A DNA stretch of 64,000 bases from Thermosipho japonicus (GTDB lineage Bacteria; Thermotogota; Thermotogae; Thermotogales; Fervidobacteriaceae): assembly GCF_014201655.1 (NCBI RefSeq), contig NZ_JACHEX010000003.1, positions 1-64,000 on the forward strand, read 5' to 3'. The notes below the pieces were generated by a model. It was given only the letters and a program-made list of their open reading frames with translations, did not search any database and was not told where the DNA came from. Below, piece by piece: positions 36,763 through 46,091 of the stretch (position 1 is its first letter; every line of letters begins with the position of its first letter). A program made the translations under genes and the position numbers.

Positions 36763-37461
36763 ATGCCGAAGCACTCCAAAAGGTATAATGAGGTAAGAAA
36801 ACTTGTAGACAGAAGTAAAGACTATGACTTAAACGAGGCAATCGATCTTGCTAAAAAAGTTGCAACAGCTAAATTTGATGAAACAGTTGAGCTCCACATA
36901 AAAACAAACATCGATTACAGAAAATCCGACCAACAAATTAGAAGTACTATTTCATTGCCACATGGTACTGGTAAAGAAGTTAAGGTTTTGGTATTTGCAA
37001 CTGGTGAAAAGGCTGAAGAAGCAAAAGCAGCAGGTGCTGATTATGTTGGTGCAGAAGATTTAGTTGAAAAGATACAAAAAGAAAACTTCTTGGATTTTGA
37101 CGTTGCAATAGCAACACCAGATATGATGAGAGTAATAGGTAAACTAGGTAAAATTCTTGGTCCAAGAGGCTTAATGCCAAACCCAAAAGCTGGTACAGTT
37201 ACAAACGACGTTGCTTCAGCAGTAAAAGAATTCAAAAAAGGTAGAATGGAAGTTAGAACCGATAAAACAGGAAACTTACATATTCCAGTTGGTAAAGCAT
37301 CCTTTGACAACGAAAAGTTAAAAGAAAATATAAAGTCAGCATACGAACAAATATTGAATTTAAAACCAGCAGGAGTTAAAGGTAACTTTATAAAGAAAGT
37401 TGTTCTTTCAACAACAATGGGACCTGGTATAAAAGTTGATCCTGCAACATTAACACAATAA
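36763..37461 (+). CDS. rplA: 50S ribosomal protein L1
   Basis: 232 residues. The L1 signatures are visible: [29 protein letters not shown] and [12 protein letters not shown]. Binds the L1 stalk of 23S rRNA and in many bacteria represses rplKA translation. It is followed by a strong terminator and convergent tRNAs rather than by rplJ-rplL-rpoB-rpoC. Confidence 0.97.
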   Translation: MPKHSKRYNEVRKLVDRSKDYDLNEAIDLAKKVATAKFDETVELHIKTNIDYRKSDQQIRSTISLPHGTGKEVKVLVFATGEKAEEAKAAGADYVGAEDLVEKIQKENFLDFDVAIATPDMMRVIGKLGKILGPRGLMPNPKAGTVTNDVASAVKEFKKGRMEVRTDKTGNLHIPVGKASFDNEKLKENIKSAYEQILNLKPAGVKGNFIKKVVLSTTMGPGIKVDPATLTQ

Positions 37462-37466
37462 AATTT

Positions 37467-37502
37467 AAAAATCTCCCTTTCAAATGAAAGGGAGATTTTT
37501 TG
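37467..37502 (+). terminator. Strong terminator after rplA
   Basis: A perfect stem AATCTCCCTTT / AAAGGGAGATT with a five-base loop is followed by a T-run. Confidence 0.92.
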
Positions 37503-37557
37503 CTTATATCTACTAAAAATAAATGTTTTAGTATTTATATAACTTTTAATTATTCAA

Positions 37558-37586
37558 TAAAAAAATGCTCCATTCCATGGAGCATC
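37558..37586 (-). terminator. Terminator of the minus-strand tRNA cluster
   Basis: The stem ATGCTCCA / TGGAGCAT is followed on the minus strand by seven T. Confidence 0.85.
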
Positions 37587-37622
37587 TTTCATATAATTTT
37601 GATTTAACTTTCACTTTCATTT

Positions 37623-37697
37623 TGGAGCGGGCGACGGGATTTGAACCCGCGACCTCCTGCTTGGCAAGCAGGCGCTCTACCACTGAGCTACACCCGC
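37623..37697 (-). tRNA. tRNA-Gly (GCC)
   Basis: Acceptor GCGGGTG / CGCCCGC, encoded CCA, anticodon GCC in a CCTGC/GCAGG stem. Confidence 0.93.
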
Positions 37698-37709
37698 ATA
37701 CTTCCTTCT

Positions 37710-37796
<87 letters not shown>

Positions 37797-37801
37797 CCCT
37801 C

Positions 37802-37877
37802 TGGTGACCCGGGCGGGATTCGAACCCGCGGCCCCCTGATTAAAAGTCAGGTGCTCTACCTGCTGAGCTACCAGGTC
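37802..37877 (-). tRNA. tRNA-Lys (TTT)
   Basis: Acceptor GACCTGG / CCGGGTC, encoded CCA, anticodon TTT in loop CTTTTAA. First of the three-tRNA transcript. Confidence 0.93.
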
Positions 37878-37898
37878 AACCGTCACAAGCCGATTAAA

Positions 37899-37927
37899 AT
37901 AATACCATATACTTTATGTTCTGTCAA
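37899..37927 (-). promoter_or_regulatory. Promoter of the tRNA-Lys/Leu/Gly cluster
   Basis: TTGACA (37927-37922), a 17-bp spacer and TATTAT (37904-37899) on the minus strand, 21 bp before tRNA-Lys. Confidence 0.88.
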
Positions 37928-37959
37928 GTTTCTACAAAACTACAAAAGTAAATTATTCT

Positions 37960-39012
37960 TTAATTTTTGTTTTTATCTTTGTACATCCTTTCATCTGCTA
38001 TTCTAATAGCATATTCAAGCCCTTTATCTAACATACAATAGCCAATTGATATTCCAACCTTTACATCTTTATCTTGAATATGAATATTTCTTGATACATG
38101 GCGTTTAATTCTTTGTATCAATTTTTCAAGACCTTCTTTAGTTGAATTTATTAAAATGATAAACTCATCCCCACCGTACCTTATTATTAGATCGTCACCT
38201 TTTACTGTATTTTTTATTCTCCTTGAAATTATTCTTAATACTTCATCCCCAACAAGATGACCAAAATTATCATTTACTTCTTTAAACTTATCCAAATCTA
38301 AAAAGATTAAATAGCTATACTTACTGACATCTACATAATCTAAAACTCTTCTGTTGTATAAACCTGTTAGTAAATCAATGTTTTCTTCCTCTAATCTCTC
38401 CTTAACCTTTAAAAAATTCAAAATTGGTTTTGATAATTCTTCAGTGATCATATCAAAAAGCATTCTGTCAACTTTTTTAGGCCTTTTTTTTCTATACCAA
38501 TCAACATTTAAAATTGCATAGACTTCTCCGTTATAAATTAATGGAATACCACACCACGAAATTGTGTCTATTCCTTTAACTTCTTTCCAATACGGCATTT
38601 TCAAAATATTGGAAATGAAATAATAACGCTTTTCGGAAATAATTTGATTAAGGTTGTATGGTGTATTATTTTGAAAATACTCCCCTAAACTCTCAAGTGG
38701 CTTATCATCAAAGTTATAAGTCCATACAATAAATCTCCATTTCTTTCCTTTCGGAGTTAAAAGAAGCGACCAAGCTTGAGCCTCTAATACATCGGCTATA
38801 TAATCAAATATTTCTCTTAAAGTATTTAAGTTATCCTTTTTATCATCATATTTATTAAAAATTTTATACACTCTATACAAAAAATTTTTTTCAAAAATCT
38901 TTCGACATGAAAAATCAAAACAACCAACTTTCTTTATCAATCTTAAAACTCGCCAAGAATAAAGAAATAGAATTAGCAATAAAAATGCTAATATAACTAA
39001 AAAATATATCAT
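37960..39012 (-). CDS. Membrane-anchored GGDEF diguanylate cyclase with GAF-like domain
   Basis: 350 residues. One N-terminal membrane helix (about 3-23), a GAF-like sensor (about 55-185, e.g. WCGIPLIYNGEVYAILNVDW) and a GGDEF domain with DLLTGLYNRRVLDYV and RYGGDEFIIL. The product-inhibition site reads KGDD where RxxD is expected, so feedback inhibition may be lost. It should make cyclic di-GMP. The GNAT gene lies 14 bp upstream on the same strand. Confidence 0.87.
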   Translation of the reverse strand: MIYFLVILAFLLLILFLYSWRVLRLIKKVGCFDFSCRKIFEKNFLYRVYKIFNKYDDKKDNLNTLREIFDYIADVLEAQAWSLLLTPKGKKWRFIVWTYNFDDKPLESLGEYFQNNTPYNLNQIISEKRYYFISNILKMPYWKEVKGIDTISWCGIPLIYNGEVYAILNVDWYRKKRPKKVDRMLFDMITEELSKPILNFLKVKERLEEENIDLLTGLYNRRVLDYVDVSKYSYLIFLDLDKFKEVNDNFGHLVGDEVLRIISRRIKNTVKGDDLIIRYGGDEFIILINSTKEGLEKLIQRIKRHVSRNIHIQDKDVKVGISIGYCMLDKGLEYAIRIADERMYKDKNKN

Positions 39013-39026
39013 TTTTTTACTCCTTT

Positions 39027-39491
39027 TTATTTATCTAGCAAATCTTTATATACTCCTGGACTAGAATCTGGAATTTCAATTGCTCCAACTGCTTTCTTAT
39101 AATATTCAACAGGTCCCGCATCCCCAATTATAGCGTATGCATATCCTACATTCATCATATCCTGCAATGCTCTTAAAAGCAAAGCTTTGCCAATACCTTT
39201 CTTTCTATATTCTTTTAAAACCCCGGTTGGTCCAAAAAAACCTCTTGATGTCGTATCATAACAAGCAAACCCAACAATATCTTTACTTTCCTTTTCATAT
39301 GCAACAAAAACGGATATGGGATTTTTTGAAAATGCAACATCAACTTCACTTGCCCAAAGTTTTCCAAAGTTTTTTAAAGTCCACTCTAAAACATGAATCT
39401 TTTCAGGACCAATAGGTCTTTTTATAAGAATATTTTCTGGTAAATCGTAACTAAAATCTAAATCATATAATTTGACAATTAAATCCGACAT
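39027..39491 (-). CDS. GNAT family N-acetyltransferase
   Basis: 154 residues. The acetyl-CoA-binding motif A is GVLKEYRKKGIGKALLLRAL (about 93-112), preceded by DIVGFACYDT. The substrate is not evident. It is probably co-transcribed with the downstream GGDEF gene and is divergent from folA. Confidence 0.85.
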   Translation of the reverse strand: MSDLIVKLYDLDFSYDLPENILIKRPIGPEKIHVLEWTLKNFGKLWASEVDVAFSKNPISVFVAYEKESKDIVGFACYDTTSRGFFGPTGVLKEYRKKGIGKALLLRALQDMMNVGYAYAIIGDAGPVEYYKKAVGAIEIPDSSPGVYKDLLDK

Positions 39492-39570
39492 GTTTTCACC
39501 TCATTTCTATATTCATATTATATAACAAATTATGTTAAAATTAAAAAAATGATAAAAAAGGGGGATTAAT

Positions 39571-40056
39571 ATGCATTTATCTATGATTGTTGTTACAGAC
39601 ATGTTTGGAGGTTTTGCTACTTCTGAATACGATAGGATAGAGTGGGGTTCTAAAGAAGATAAAGCACATTTTAGAGAACTTACAACAAAGATTGGAACAG
39701 TAATAATGGGCCGAAAAACATACGAAAGTATTGGTTTTCCACTAAAAGATCGCCTAAATATCGTTCTTACAAGTAAAAATTACAAAAATTCAGAAAATCT
39801 TATTTTTTTAAATGAATCACCAGTTCAAGTGATAAGATTTTTAGAAAAAAATAAAATCAATGAAGCCGCAGTTATTGGTGGTAAATCAGTATTTAAGCAA
39901 TTTTTTCCATACATTGATAAAATTTATATTACAATTGAACCAATTACTCTTGAAAATGCAGAAAAACTTTCTTTTCCATATCAGCAATTTAAGTTAATTT
40001 CAACTAATATTTTAAACGAAAAAGGAACTATTCTCCTGGAATATTCAAAATTATAA
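39571..40056 (+). CDS. folA: Dihydrofolate reductase
   Basis: 161 residues. Contains FGGFATSEYDRIEWGSKEDK, GTVIMGRKTYESIG, RLNIVLTS and AAVIGGKSVFKQFFPYIDKIYIT, the order of NADPH and folate segments in DHFR. The divergent active-site loop (TSEYDRIEW) resembles the dimeric Thermotoga enzyme as I recall it. Reduces dihydrofolate to tetrahydrofolate. AAGGGGG precedes the ATG. A RibD-type reductase is the main alternative. Confidence 0.85.
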   Translation: MHLSMIVVTDMFGGFATSEYDRIEWGSKEDKAHFRELTTKIGTVIMGRKTYESIGFPLKDRLNIVLTSKNYKNSENLIFLNESPVQVIRFLEKNKINEAAVIGGKSVFKQFFPYIDKIYITIEPITLENAEKLSFPYQQFKLISTNILNEKGTILLEYSKL

Positions 40057-40145
40057 TGAAAATCTTTACATCATAGTTGCCATTTTTCTATAATAATGAT
40101 AACATAATTTTGATAAATATATTAAAAATATATGTGGGGAAAAAA

Positions 40146-41597
40146 ATGAAAAAACTCGTCTTTTCCATTTTTACATTTATACTTTTATTCCTATTTCTAA
40201 ACCAAATAATCAAAGTAGACGGTATACCATTAAATGATATTAACTTTCCATATACTACACTTAGTAAACCTTCAACAATAACTTTGTCAACTACTATTAA
40301 AGTTGATCAATTTTATAATTATCTCTTTTTTGGAAAGGTTTCCGCAAGCAAGATTAAAATTTTTGTAGAAAACGATGAGATATTTGAGCTTGGGTCAGTT
40401 TCAGGAAACTTATGGCCCAAAGCAATTATCGTAAAGATTCCAGAAAAATTTAACAATCAAAAGGTAATTTTAAAAGTCGTTTTATTTGGAACCTACGATA
40501 TTGGTATACATTATACTCCAGTTTTGACCAATCAAAAAACTGCTAACCTCCATGCAACATTAATTAAACTCTTTAGACAAGATTTTTATATCTTCTCCCA
40601 AGGAATAACATTTATTGTTGGAATAATTCTTATTTTGTCCTCTTTAAAATTTGAAAAAAATATTGAAAAATCTATTTTCTATACCGGTCTTTCTTCAATT
40701 TTTACATTTTTAATGCTATTCGACTTTCAATTTAGAACTTATTCAGGGGATATCTCAACATTTATATTCTTTAGAAAAATCTTTATATCTTCTGGAGTAC
40801 TTGCACTCTGTTTTAACATTATAGGTTTTAATTCACTTTTAAACAAAAATAAAAAAATCTTTCTTTTTCCATCACTTATATCATTGTCTATTTTCTTTAC
40901 GTTTAACTCTTTAAGTTCATTCAACCTTTTAAATAGTATTTTAAATGTTTACATAATAATTCTGTCTGCTTTTATTTTTTATTTGGTATATAAAAACAAA
41001 CTTAAAATGTTTTATTTTAACACAAACTTTCTTATTTTATCAATTATACAGACAATATATCTTCTTTTTTCAAAAACATCCAATGAAATTATGCTTCCAT
41101 ATGGCATTGTAATCTTTAGAACTGGAATAAGCTTAATCTTAATAAAAAAGTTTGAAGAAATTGTAAAGGAAAAAGAAAACCTAAAAGGACTTACGGTCAT
41201 AGATCCAATGACTCAACTTTTTAATCGTAATATAATTGAAAATGTTCCAAACAAAGGAAAGCTAATTTTAATAGATTTAGATAACTTTAAAAAATTAAAT
41301 GACACTCTCGGTCACCAGTTTGGAGACAAAATTTTGAAGGAATTTGCAAATATTTTAAAAGAAAACACAAGATCAACAGATTATGTTATAAGACTTGGTG
41401 GCGATGAATTTGCTATAGTTACTGACACAAAAAAACCAGAAGAATTGATTAATAGAATTAGAAAGATTTCAATTAATAAGCTAAAGTTAGATTTTTCATA
41501 TGGTATTTCAAACAATTTTAACTTTGATAAAGCATATAGTGTTGCAGATAAAAGGTTATACACAATGAAGAATGAAAAAAAGAAGAAAAAAAAGTAA
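40146..41597 (+). CDS. Membrane-bound diguanylate cyclase with extracytoplasmic sensor (GGDEF), paralogue of the 21164 gene
   Basis: 483 residues. ATG 40146 is preferred because GTGGGG lies just before it and the membrane anchor (MKKLVFSIFTFILLFLFL) begins there. An extracytoplasmic beta-rich domain (about 30-140), six or seven membrane helices and a GGDEF domain follow. RSTD (product-inhibition site) precedes RLGGDEFAIV. The lysine-rich end (KNEKKKKKK) is a low-complexity tail. Shared segments with the 21164 product (LDKPST/LSKPST, GNIW/GNLW, RHDFYI/RQDFYI, FDYQVRTF/FDFQFRTY) show a duplication. Confidence 0.87.
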   Translation: MKKLVFSIFTFILLFLFLNQIIKVDGIPLNDINFPYTTLSKPSTITLSTTIKVDQFYNYLFFGKVSASKIKIFVENDEIFELGSVSGNLWPKAIIVKIPEKFNNQKVILKVVLFGTYDIGIHYTPVLTNQKTANLHATLIKLFRQDFYIFSQGITFIVGIILILSSLKFEKNIEKSIFYTGLSSIFTFLMLFDFQFRTYSGDISTFIFFRKIFISSGVLALCFNIIGFNSLLNKNKKIFLFPSLISLSIFFTFNSLSSFNLLNSILNVYIIILSAFIFYLVYKNKLKMFYFNTNFLILSIIQTIYLLFSKTSNEIMLPYGIVIFRTGISLILIKKFEEIVKEKENLKGLTVIDPMTQLFNRNIIENVPNKGKLILIDLDNFKKLNDTLGHQFGDKILKEFANILKENTRSTDYVIRLGGDEFAIVTDTKKPEELINRIRKISINKLKLDFSYGISNNFNFDKAYSVADKRLYTMKNEKKKKKK

Positions 41598-41671
41598 CCT
41601 CCTCTCATCTCTTTTCTCTTGTTACATTTAAATTTCTTATATTTTTTTAAAATTAACAAAGTAAATTTTAT

Positions 41672-41701
41672 TTGACTAACTTTTATGATTTTTGATATAA
41701 T
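41672..41701 (+). promoter_or_regulatory. Promoter of the NSS transporter gene
   Basis: TTGACT (41672-41677), an 18-bp spacer and TATAAT (41696-41701). Confidence 0.8.
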
Positions 41702-41735
41702 ATTAAATAAGCATTACATTTTTGAGAGGAGGGAT

Positions 41736-43256
41736 ATGGTGGCTAGGCAAAAGTGGGGTTCTAGATGGGCTTTTGTTCTTGCAGCAGTAGGGTCAGCTGC
41801 TGGTCTTGGTAATGCTTGGAGATTTCCTTATATGGCATATTCAAACGGTGGTGGAGCATTCTACGTTCCATATTTTATCGCTCTATTTCTGGTAGGTATT
41901 CCACTGCTTATGGCCGAATTTGCAATCGGTCAAGGGCTTCAAAGTAGTGCTCCAAAGTCAATGGCAATCATAAAAAAGAACGCAGAATTCATTGGTTGGT
42001 TTGCAGTTATTGGTGGTGCAATCATTACATTCTACTATAACGTCATTATGGCTTATATCTTCAACTATCTTTACTACTCTTTTGGAGTTGCCTGGAAAGA
42101 TGATCCAAATGGATTCTTCTTTGGAAAATTTTTACAAGTTTCAAGTGGACCTGGTGAACTAGGTTCAATAAGATGGCCAATTGTAATTGGGCTTGCTTTA
42201 ACCTGGCTATGGATATACTTTATACTAAGAAAAGGTACAACTTCAGTTGGAAAAACGGTTGCATGGACAGTTCCACTTCCAGTTGTACTTCTTTTAATCC
42301 TTGGAATAAGGGGAATTACATTGGACGGAGCTGCAAAAGGATTAAATTTCTTGTTCGAGCCAAACTTTGCAAAACTTGCTGATCCAAGAGTTTGGGCAAA
42401 CGCATTCGGTCAGATATTCTTCACATTAAGTCTTGCATTTGGAATTATGATTGCATATGGTAGTTATAATAAAAAAGATAGCGATATTGCAAACAACGCT
42501 ATTATAACTGCCCTTGGAAATAGTGCAACATCTTACCTTGCAGGTATTGCAGTATTTTCTGTGCTTGGCTATATGGCAACTCAGTTATCCGTTCCAGTTG
42601 ATAAAGTAGTAAGTGGTGGAATAGGTCTTGCATTTGTGGTTTATCCACAAGCTATTTCTCTCTTCCCAGGCGGAGTTGTTGTACAATCAATTATTGGTCT
42701 TTTATTCTTCTTAATGCTTTTAACACTAGGTATTGACTCTGCATTCTCTCTTGTCGAAGCTGTAGAAGCTGCTGCATCAGACAAATTTAAGGTAAATAAA
42801 AAGGCATTTTTGATAGGTTTTTCAATCTTTGGGTTCCTCGCAGGTCTCTTGTTCTCAACGCAAGGCGGGCTTTACTGGCTAGATATTGTTGACCACTTTG
42901 TAAGCGTTTATGGTCTTTTAATTGCCGGAATTTTAGAATCAATAATAATAGGCTGGTTGTTTGACGCAGAAAAACTTAGAAATTACATAAATGAAGTTTC
43001 TGAAGTTAAAATCGGAAAATGGTTCAACTTTTCTATAAAATTCCTTATACCAACTGTACTTATTATAATTTTAGGTCTCAATTTCTTTGATGAACTTAAA
43101 AAACCATATGGTGGTTATCCATCATGGGCACTGTGGACTGGATTTTCAATGCTTATTATAAACCCAATCATAGCAATTATACTTTCAAAGATTCCTCCAA
43201 AAGACAAAAACTACTACAAAAAAGTGGAAATTGATCTTACGGAAGGAGGAAACTAA
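41736..43256 (+). CDS. Sodium-dependent amino-acid transporter (NSS/SNF family)
   Basis: 506 residues. ATG 41736 sits just behind GAGGAGGG; an alternative is the GTG three bases on. The family signature WGSRWAFVLAAVGSAAGLGNAWRFPY-like sequence (first helix, sodium and substrate site) is present, as is a total of about 11-12 membrane helices. Imports an amino acid with sodium. Followed after 2 bp by a 33-residue membrane peptide like MetS, so methionine or alanine import (MetP type) is plausible; the substrate is inferred. Confidence 0.92.
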   Translation: MVARQKWGSRWAFVLAAVGSAAGLGNAWRFPYMAYSNGGGAFYVPYFIALFLVGIPLLMAEFAIGQGLQSSAPKSMAIIKKNAEFIGWFAVIGGAIITFYYNVIMAYIFNYLYYSFGVAWKDDPNGFFFGKFLQVSSGPGELGSIRWPIVIGLALTWLWIYFILRKGTTSVGKTVAWTVPLPVVLLLILGIRGITLDGAAKGLNFLFEPNFAKLADPRVWANAFGQIFFTLSLAFGIMIAYGSYNKKDSDIANNAIITALGNSATSYLAGIAVFSVLGYMATQLSVPVDKVVSGGIGLAFVVYPQAISLFPGGVVVQSIIGLLFFLMLLTLGIDSAFSLVEAVEAAASDKFKVNKKAFLIGFSIFGFLAGLLFSTQGGLYWLDIVDHFVSVYGLLIAGILESIIIGWLFDAEKLRNYINEVSEVKIGKWFNFSIKFLIPTVLIIILGLNFFDELKKPYGGYPSWALWTGFSMLIINPIIAIILSKIPPKDKNYYKKVEIDLTEGGN

Positions 43257-43258
43257 TC

Positions 43259-43360
43259 ATGAGTGTAAGTGCTATAATATTCTTAATTTTAGCAGGTGTT
43301 GTCTTGTTTGGTGGTCTTTTCTGGTCACTTAGTATTGCTGCAAAATCTCAAAAAAAGTAA
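43259..43360 (+). CDS. Small MetS-like subunit of the NSS transporter
   Basis: 33 residues: one membrane helix (SAIIFLILAGVVLFGGLFW) with a short basic tail (KSQKK). GGAGGAAACTAATC precedes the ATG, which lies 2 bp after the transporter stop. Tiny single-helix partners (MetS) follow NSS transporters such as MetP of Corynebacterium and are needed for activity. Too short for usual gene callers. Confidence 0.85.
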   Translation: MSVSAIIFLILAGVVLFGGLFWSLSIAAKSQKK

Positions 43361-43376
43361 TATAATATTAGTTCGT

Positions 43377-43409
43377 ATCCCCCATCCTTTTTTGGATGGG
43401 GGATTTTTT
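43377..43409 (+). terminator. Terminator after the NSS transporter unit
   Basis: A perfect stem ATCCCCCATCC / GGATGGGGGAT is followed by a T-run. Confidence 0.92.
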
Positions 43410-43444
43410 ATATACATTAATTCGCAAAACTAACTAAAAAGATG

Positions 43445-43450
43445 TATAAT
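43445..43450 (+). promoter_or_regulatory. -10 box of the S9 peptidase gene
   Basis: TATAAT only 18 bp before the start codon, giving a very short leader. The -35 is poor. Confidence 0.5.
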
Positions 43451-43468
43451 ATAAATGGAGGTGGAAAA

Positions 43469-45409
43469 ATGGAAAAAATTAAAATTGAAGATTTATTCAA
43501 TTTTAATTTTTTATCTAGCATTTCATTATCTGACAATGGAAAGTATCTTGCTTTTGTAGTAAGTAAAGCAAATGAAGAAAAAAACAACTATACATCGAAC
43601 ATCTGGCTGCTTGATACAACAAGCCACAAATTAAAAAAGCTAACAACATACGGAAACGAAAGCAATTTTATATGGTTAGATAATAAAACAATACTCTTTC
43701 AAAGTATTCGAAAAGATGATGAAAAACAGAGAAAGCAAGATGATGAGAAATTTTCTTCATTTTATAAAATAAGTGTTGATGGAGGAGAAGCTGAAAAATA
43801 TTTTGAGATACCACTAATTGTCAAAAAAATAAAAAAACTTGACAGTGAAAATTTTGTAGTTCTTGGTGAATATAGCATATACGATAACGACAAAGATTAC
43901 ATAATATTAGATGAAATTCCATTTTGGTCTAACGGTGCAGGGTTTACAAACAAAAAAAGAACTAGGTTATATCTTTACAACTTAAAAAATAAAGAAATCG
44001 TTCCAATATCTGGAGAGTATGAAAATGTTTCACATTTTGATATTGCACAAAATGGAAAAAATATATTATTCATTTCAAACGAATACAAAGATAAAATGGA
44101 GATACGCTCAGACTTGTTTATATATTACCTAGAAACCCAAGAAAAAGAAAAGTTAACTCATGATGATCCATTTAGATACACATACGCTTACTTTTTAGAT
44201 GATTCAATTATATTTGCTGGAAGCAACATGAAAAGTTTTGGAGTAAATGAAAACCCAAAGTTTTATCTTCTTGATCCAAAATCAAAAAAAGTCACATTAT
44301 TAACTCCTAATTTTGATTCAAGTATAAGAAATAGTGTTGGTTCAGATTCCAGATATGGTAGTTACAATAATGCTGCTATCGACGAAAATTATCTCTATTT
44401 TGTAACTACTGAATATAGTAGTTCATATTTAAATAGAATAGATAAAACTGGCAAAATAGAAAAACTTACAGTAAGCAGTGGCTCAATCGATGGATTTGAT
44501 GTAAAAAACGGGGAAATTTATTTTATTGGCTTAAAAAAATTTAAATTACAAGAAATATACAAACTTGAAAAAGCAGAAAAACAAATAACATTTTTTAACG
44601 AATGGCTTGCAAACGAAAGAAAAATCTCAAAACCAGAAAAGTTTACATTCACTAACAAAGACGGTATTGAACTAGAAGGTTGGATAATTAAACCGGTTGA
44701 TTTTGAAGAAGGGCAAAAATATCCAGCAATACTAGATATTCATGGTGGTCCAAAGACTGTATATGGGGAAGTTTTCTTCCACGAAATGCAAATATGGACA
44801 AGTGAAGGCTATGTAGTTCTGTTTACAAACCCAAGAGGAAGTGACGGCAGGGGAAATAAATTTGCAGATATTAGAGGTAAGTACGGTACAGTAGACTATG
44901 AAGATCTAATGAGCTTTGTAGATGAAGCACTAAAAAGATATCCATTTATCGACAAAGAAAGGTTAGGAGTAACTGGTGGATCATACGGTGGATTTATGAC
45001 CAATTGGATAATAGGTCATACAGATAGATTCAAGGCCGCTGTATCTCAAAGAAGTATTTCAAATTGGATATCCAAATTTGCAACAACAGACATAGGTTAT
45101 TACTTTGTAGCAGACCAACAATCAACTACCCCATGGGATAATTTTGAAAAGCTTTGGTGGCATTCTCCCATGAAATATGCTGATAAAGTTAAAACTCCTA
45201 CACTTTTCATTCACTCAGATGAAGATTATAGATGCTGGATTGCAGAAGCAATTCAAATGTTTACTTCTCTCAAATACTTTGGGGTTGAAAGTCGTCTTGT
45301 TATTTTAAATGGTGAAAATCATGATCTCAGCAGAAGTGGAAAACCAAAAAACAGGATTACACGCCTTAGAGAGATAACAAATTGGTTTAATAAATATCTA
45401 AAAGAGTGA
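43469..45409 (+). CDS. S9 family oligopeptidase / acylaminoacyl-peptidase
   Basis: 646 residues. ATG 43469 follows GGAGGTG by six bases; the longer frame overlaps the -10 box. The N-terminal 370 residues form the beta-propeller that limits access to oligopeptides. The C-terminal alpha/beta hydrolase domain holds the triad S505 (GGSYGGF), D586 (HSDED) and H618 (GENHD). No signal peptide is seen, so it acts in the cytoplasm, releasing peptides or N-acylated amino acids. It lies alone between two terminators. Confidence 0.92.
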   Translation: MEKIKIEDLFNFNFLSSISLSDNGKYLAFVVSKANEEKNNYTSNIWLLDTTSHKLKKLTTYGNESNFIWLDNKTILFQSIRKDDEKQRKQDDEKFSSFYKISVDGGEAEKYFEIPLIVKKIKKLDSENFVVLGEYSIYDNDKDYIILDEIPFWSNGAGFTNKKRTRLYLYNLKNKEIVPISGEYENVSHFDIAQNGKNILFISNEYKDKMEIRSDLFIYYLETQEKEKLTHDDPFRYTYAYFLDDSIIFAGSNMKSFGVNENPKFYLLDPKSKKVTLLTPNFDSSIRNSVGSDSRYGSYNNAAIDENYLYFVTTEYSSSYLNRIDKTGKIEKLTVSSGSIDGFDVKNGEIYFIGLKKFKLQEIYKLEKAEKQITFFNEWLANERKISKPEKFTFTNKDGIELEGWIIKPVDFEEGQKYPAILDIHGGPKTVYGEVFFHEMQIWTSEGYVVLFTNPRGSDGRGNKFADIRGKYGTVDYEDLMSFVDEALKRYPFIDKERLGVTGGSYGGFMTNWIIGHTDRFKAAVSQRSISNWISKFATTDIGYYFVADQQSTTPWDNFEKLWWHSPMKYADKVKTPTLFIHSDEDYRCWIAEAIQMFTSLKYFGVESRLVILNGENHDLSRSGKPKNRITRLREITNWFNKYLKE

Positions 45410-45430
45410 TGCAAACGCATCACTCTTTTT
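45401..45430. terminator. Bidirectional terminator between the S9 peptidase and DUF1175 genes
   Basis: The stem AGAGTGATGC / GCATCACTCT is flanked by A- and T-runs between convergent genes. Confidence 0.85.
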
Positions 45431-45434
45431 ATAA

Positions 45435-46091
45435 TCAATCAGTTAAAAATTTTAATCTAAAATACCCCAAAAATGCCTTATTAAGCCTTATTGGCCTCCA
45501 TGCCATATCTCCAAGCATCATATCCTCAAATCTTACATATCTTATCTCTCCACCAGGTCCTGTATGGTAAACAAAACCATTTGTTGTATAAATCATTACA
45601 TGAAATGGAAAGTCTGGATCTTCTGGGTGAAAAAAGAAAACTAGGTCACCAACTTTTGCATGCTCTCTTTCAAAAGAAACAAATTCAACGTTATGCATTA
45701 AAAGATTGTAGGCTGTAACATACGGCACAAAATCTTTTCCATCAAAAAAGATATTAACTGAAAGTGGGGTGTTTGGATAGTTGTATTTTTTAACATCCTC
45801 AAAAATCGGTCCCCTGTATCCTGTTTTCTTTATCCATTTCATATCATGCTTTTTTAATGCCTCTTTTAATGAATAAAATACAAAACCTGCACAATCTTTT
45901 GTTTTGAATAACGGATGCTCATTATCTACGTTATCAAGAGCTATCGAGACAAACCAGAGCCTAAAGTTTAAACTATCGCTTAAGTCTAATGAAAGCTTTG
46001 AAAAACCTTCATTCATTCCAATGGGAAATAATAAAGTTGTGCAAGTTACCATCAAAAACATTAAGAAAATCTTCAACTTCTTTTCTATCAT
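45435..46091 (-). CDS. DUF1175 (YfaT-like) protein, NlpC/P60-type fold predicted
   Basis: 218 residues with an N-terminal signal peptide (KKLKIFLMFLMVTCTTLLFP). C67 in KTKDCAGFVFYSL and H164 in FPFHVMIYT match the Cys/His pair of NlpC/P60-like hydrolases. AKVGDLVFF between them is typical of that fold. DUF1175 genes accompany alpha-2-macroglobulin genes in bacteria (yfaT beside yfaS in E. coli), as here. The first 83 bp overlap the HExxH gene in another frame. Possible activity: peptidoglycan or isopeptide cleavage in the periplasm (inference). Confidence 0.8.
   Translation of the reverse strand: MIEKKLKIFLMFLMVTCTTLLFPIGMNEGFSKLSLDLSDSLNFRLWFVSIALDNVDNEHPLFKTKDCAGFVFYSLKEALKKHDMKWIKKTGYRGPIFEDVKKYNYPNTPLSVNIFFDGKDFVPYVTAYNLLMHNVEFVSFEREHAKVGDLVFFFHPEDPDFPFHVMIYTTNGFVYHTGPGGEIRYVRFEDMMLGDMAWRPIRLNKAFLGYFRLKFLTD

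Noticed and set aside
40100-40145. Upstream extension of the GGDEF gene to 40077
   Set aside because: The extension lacks a ribosome-binding site, overlaps promoter-like sequence, and the signal anchor begins at ATG 40146.
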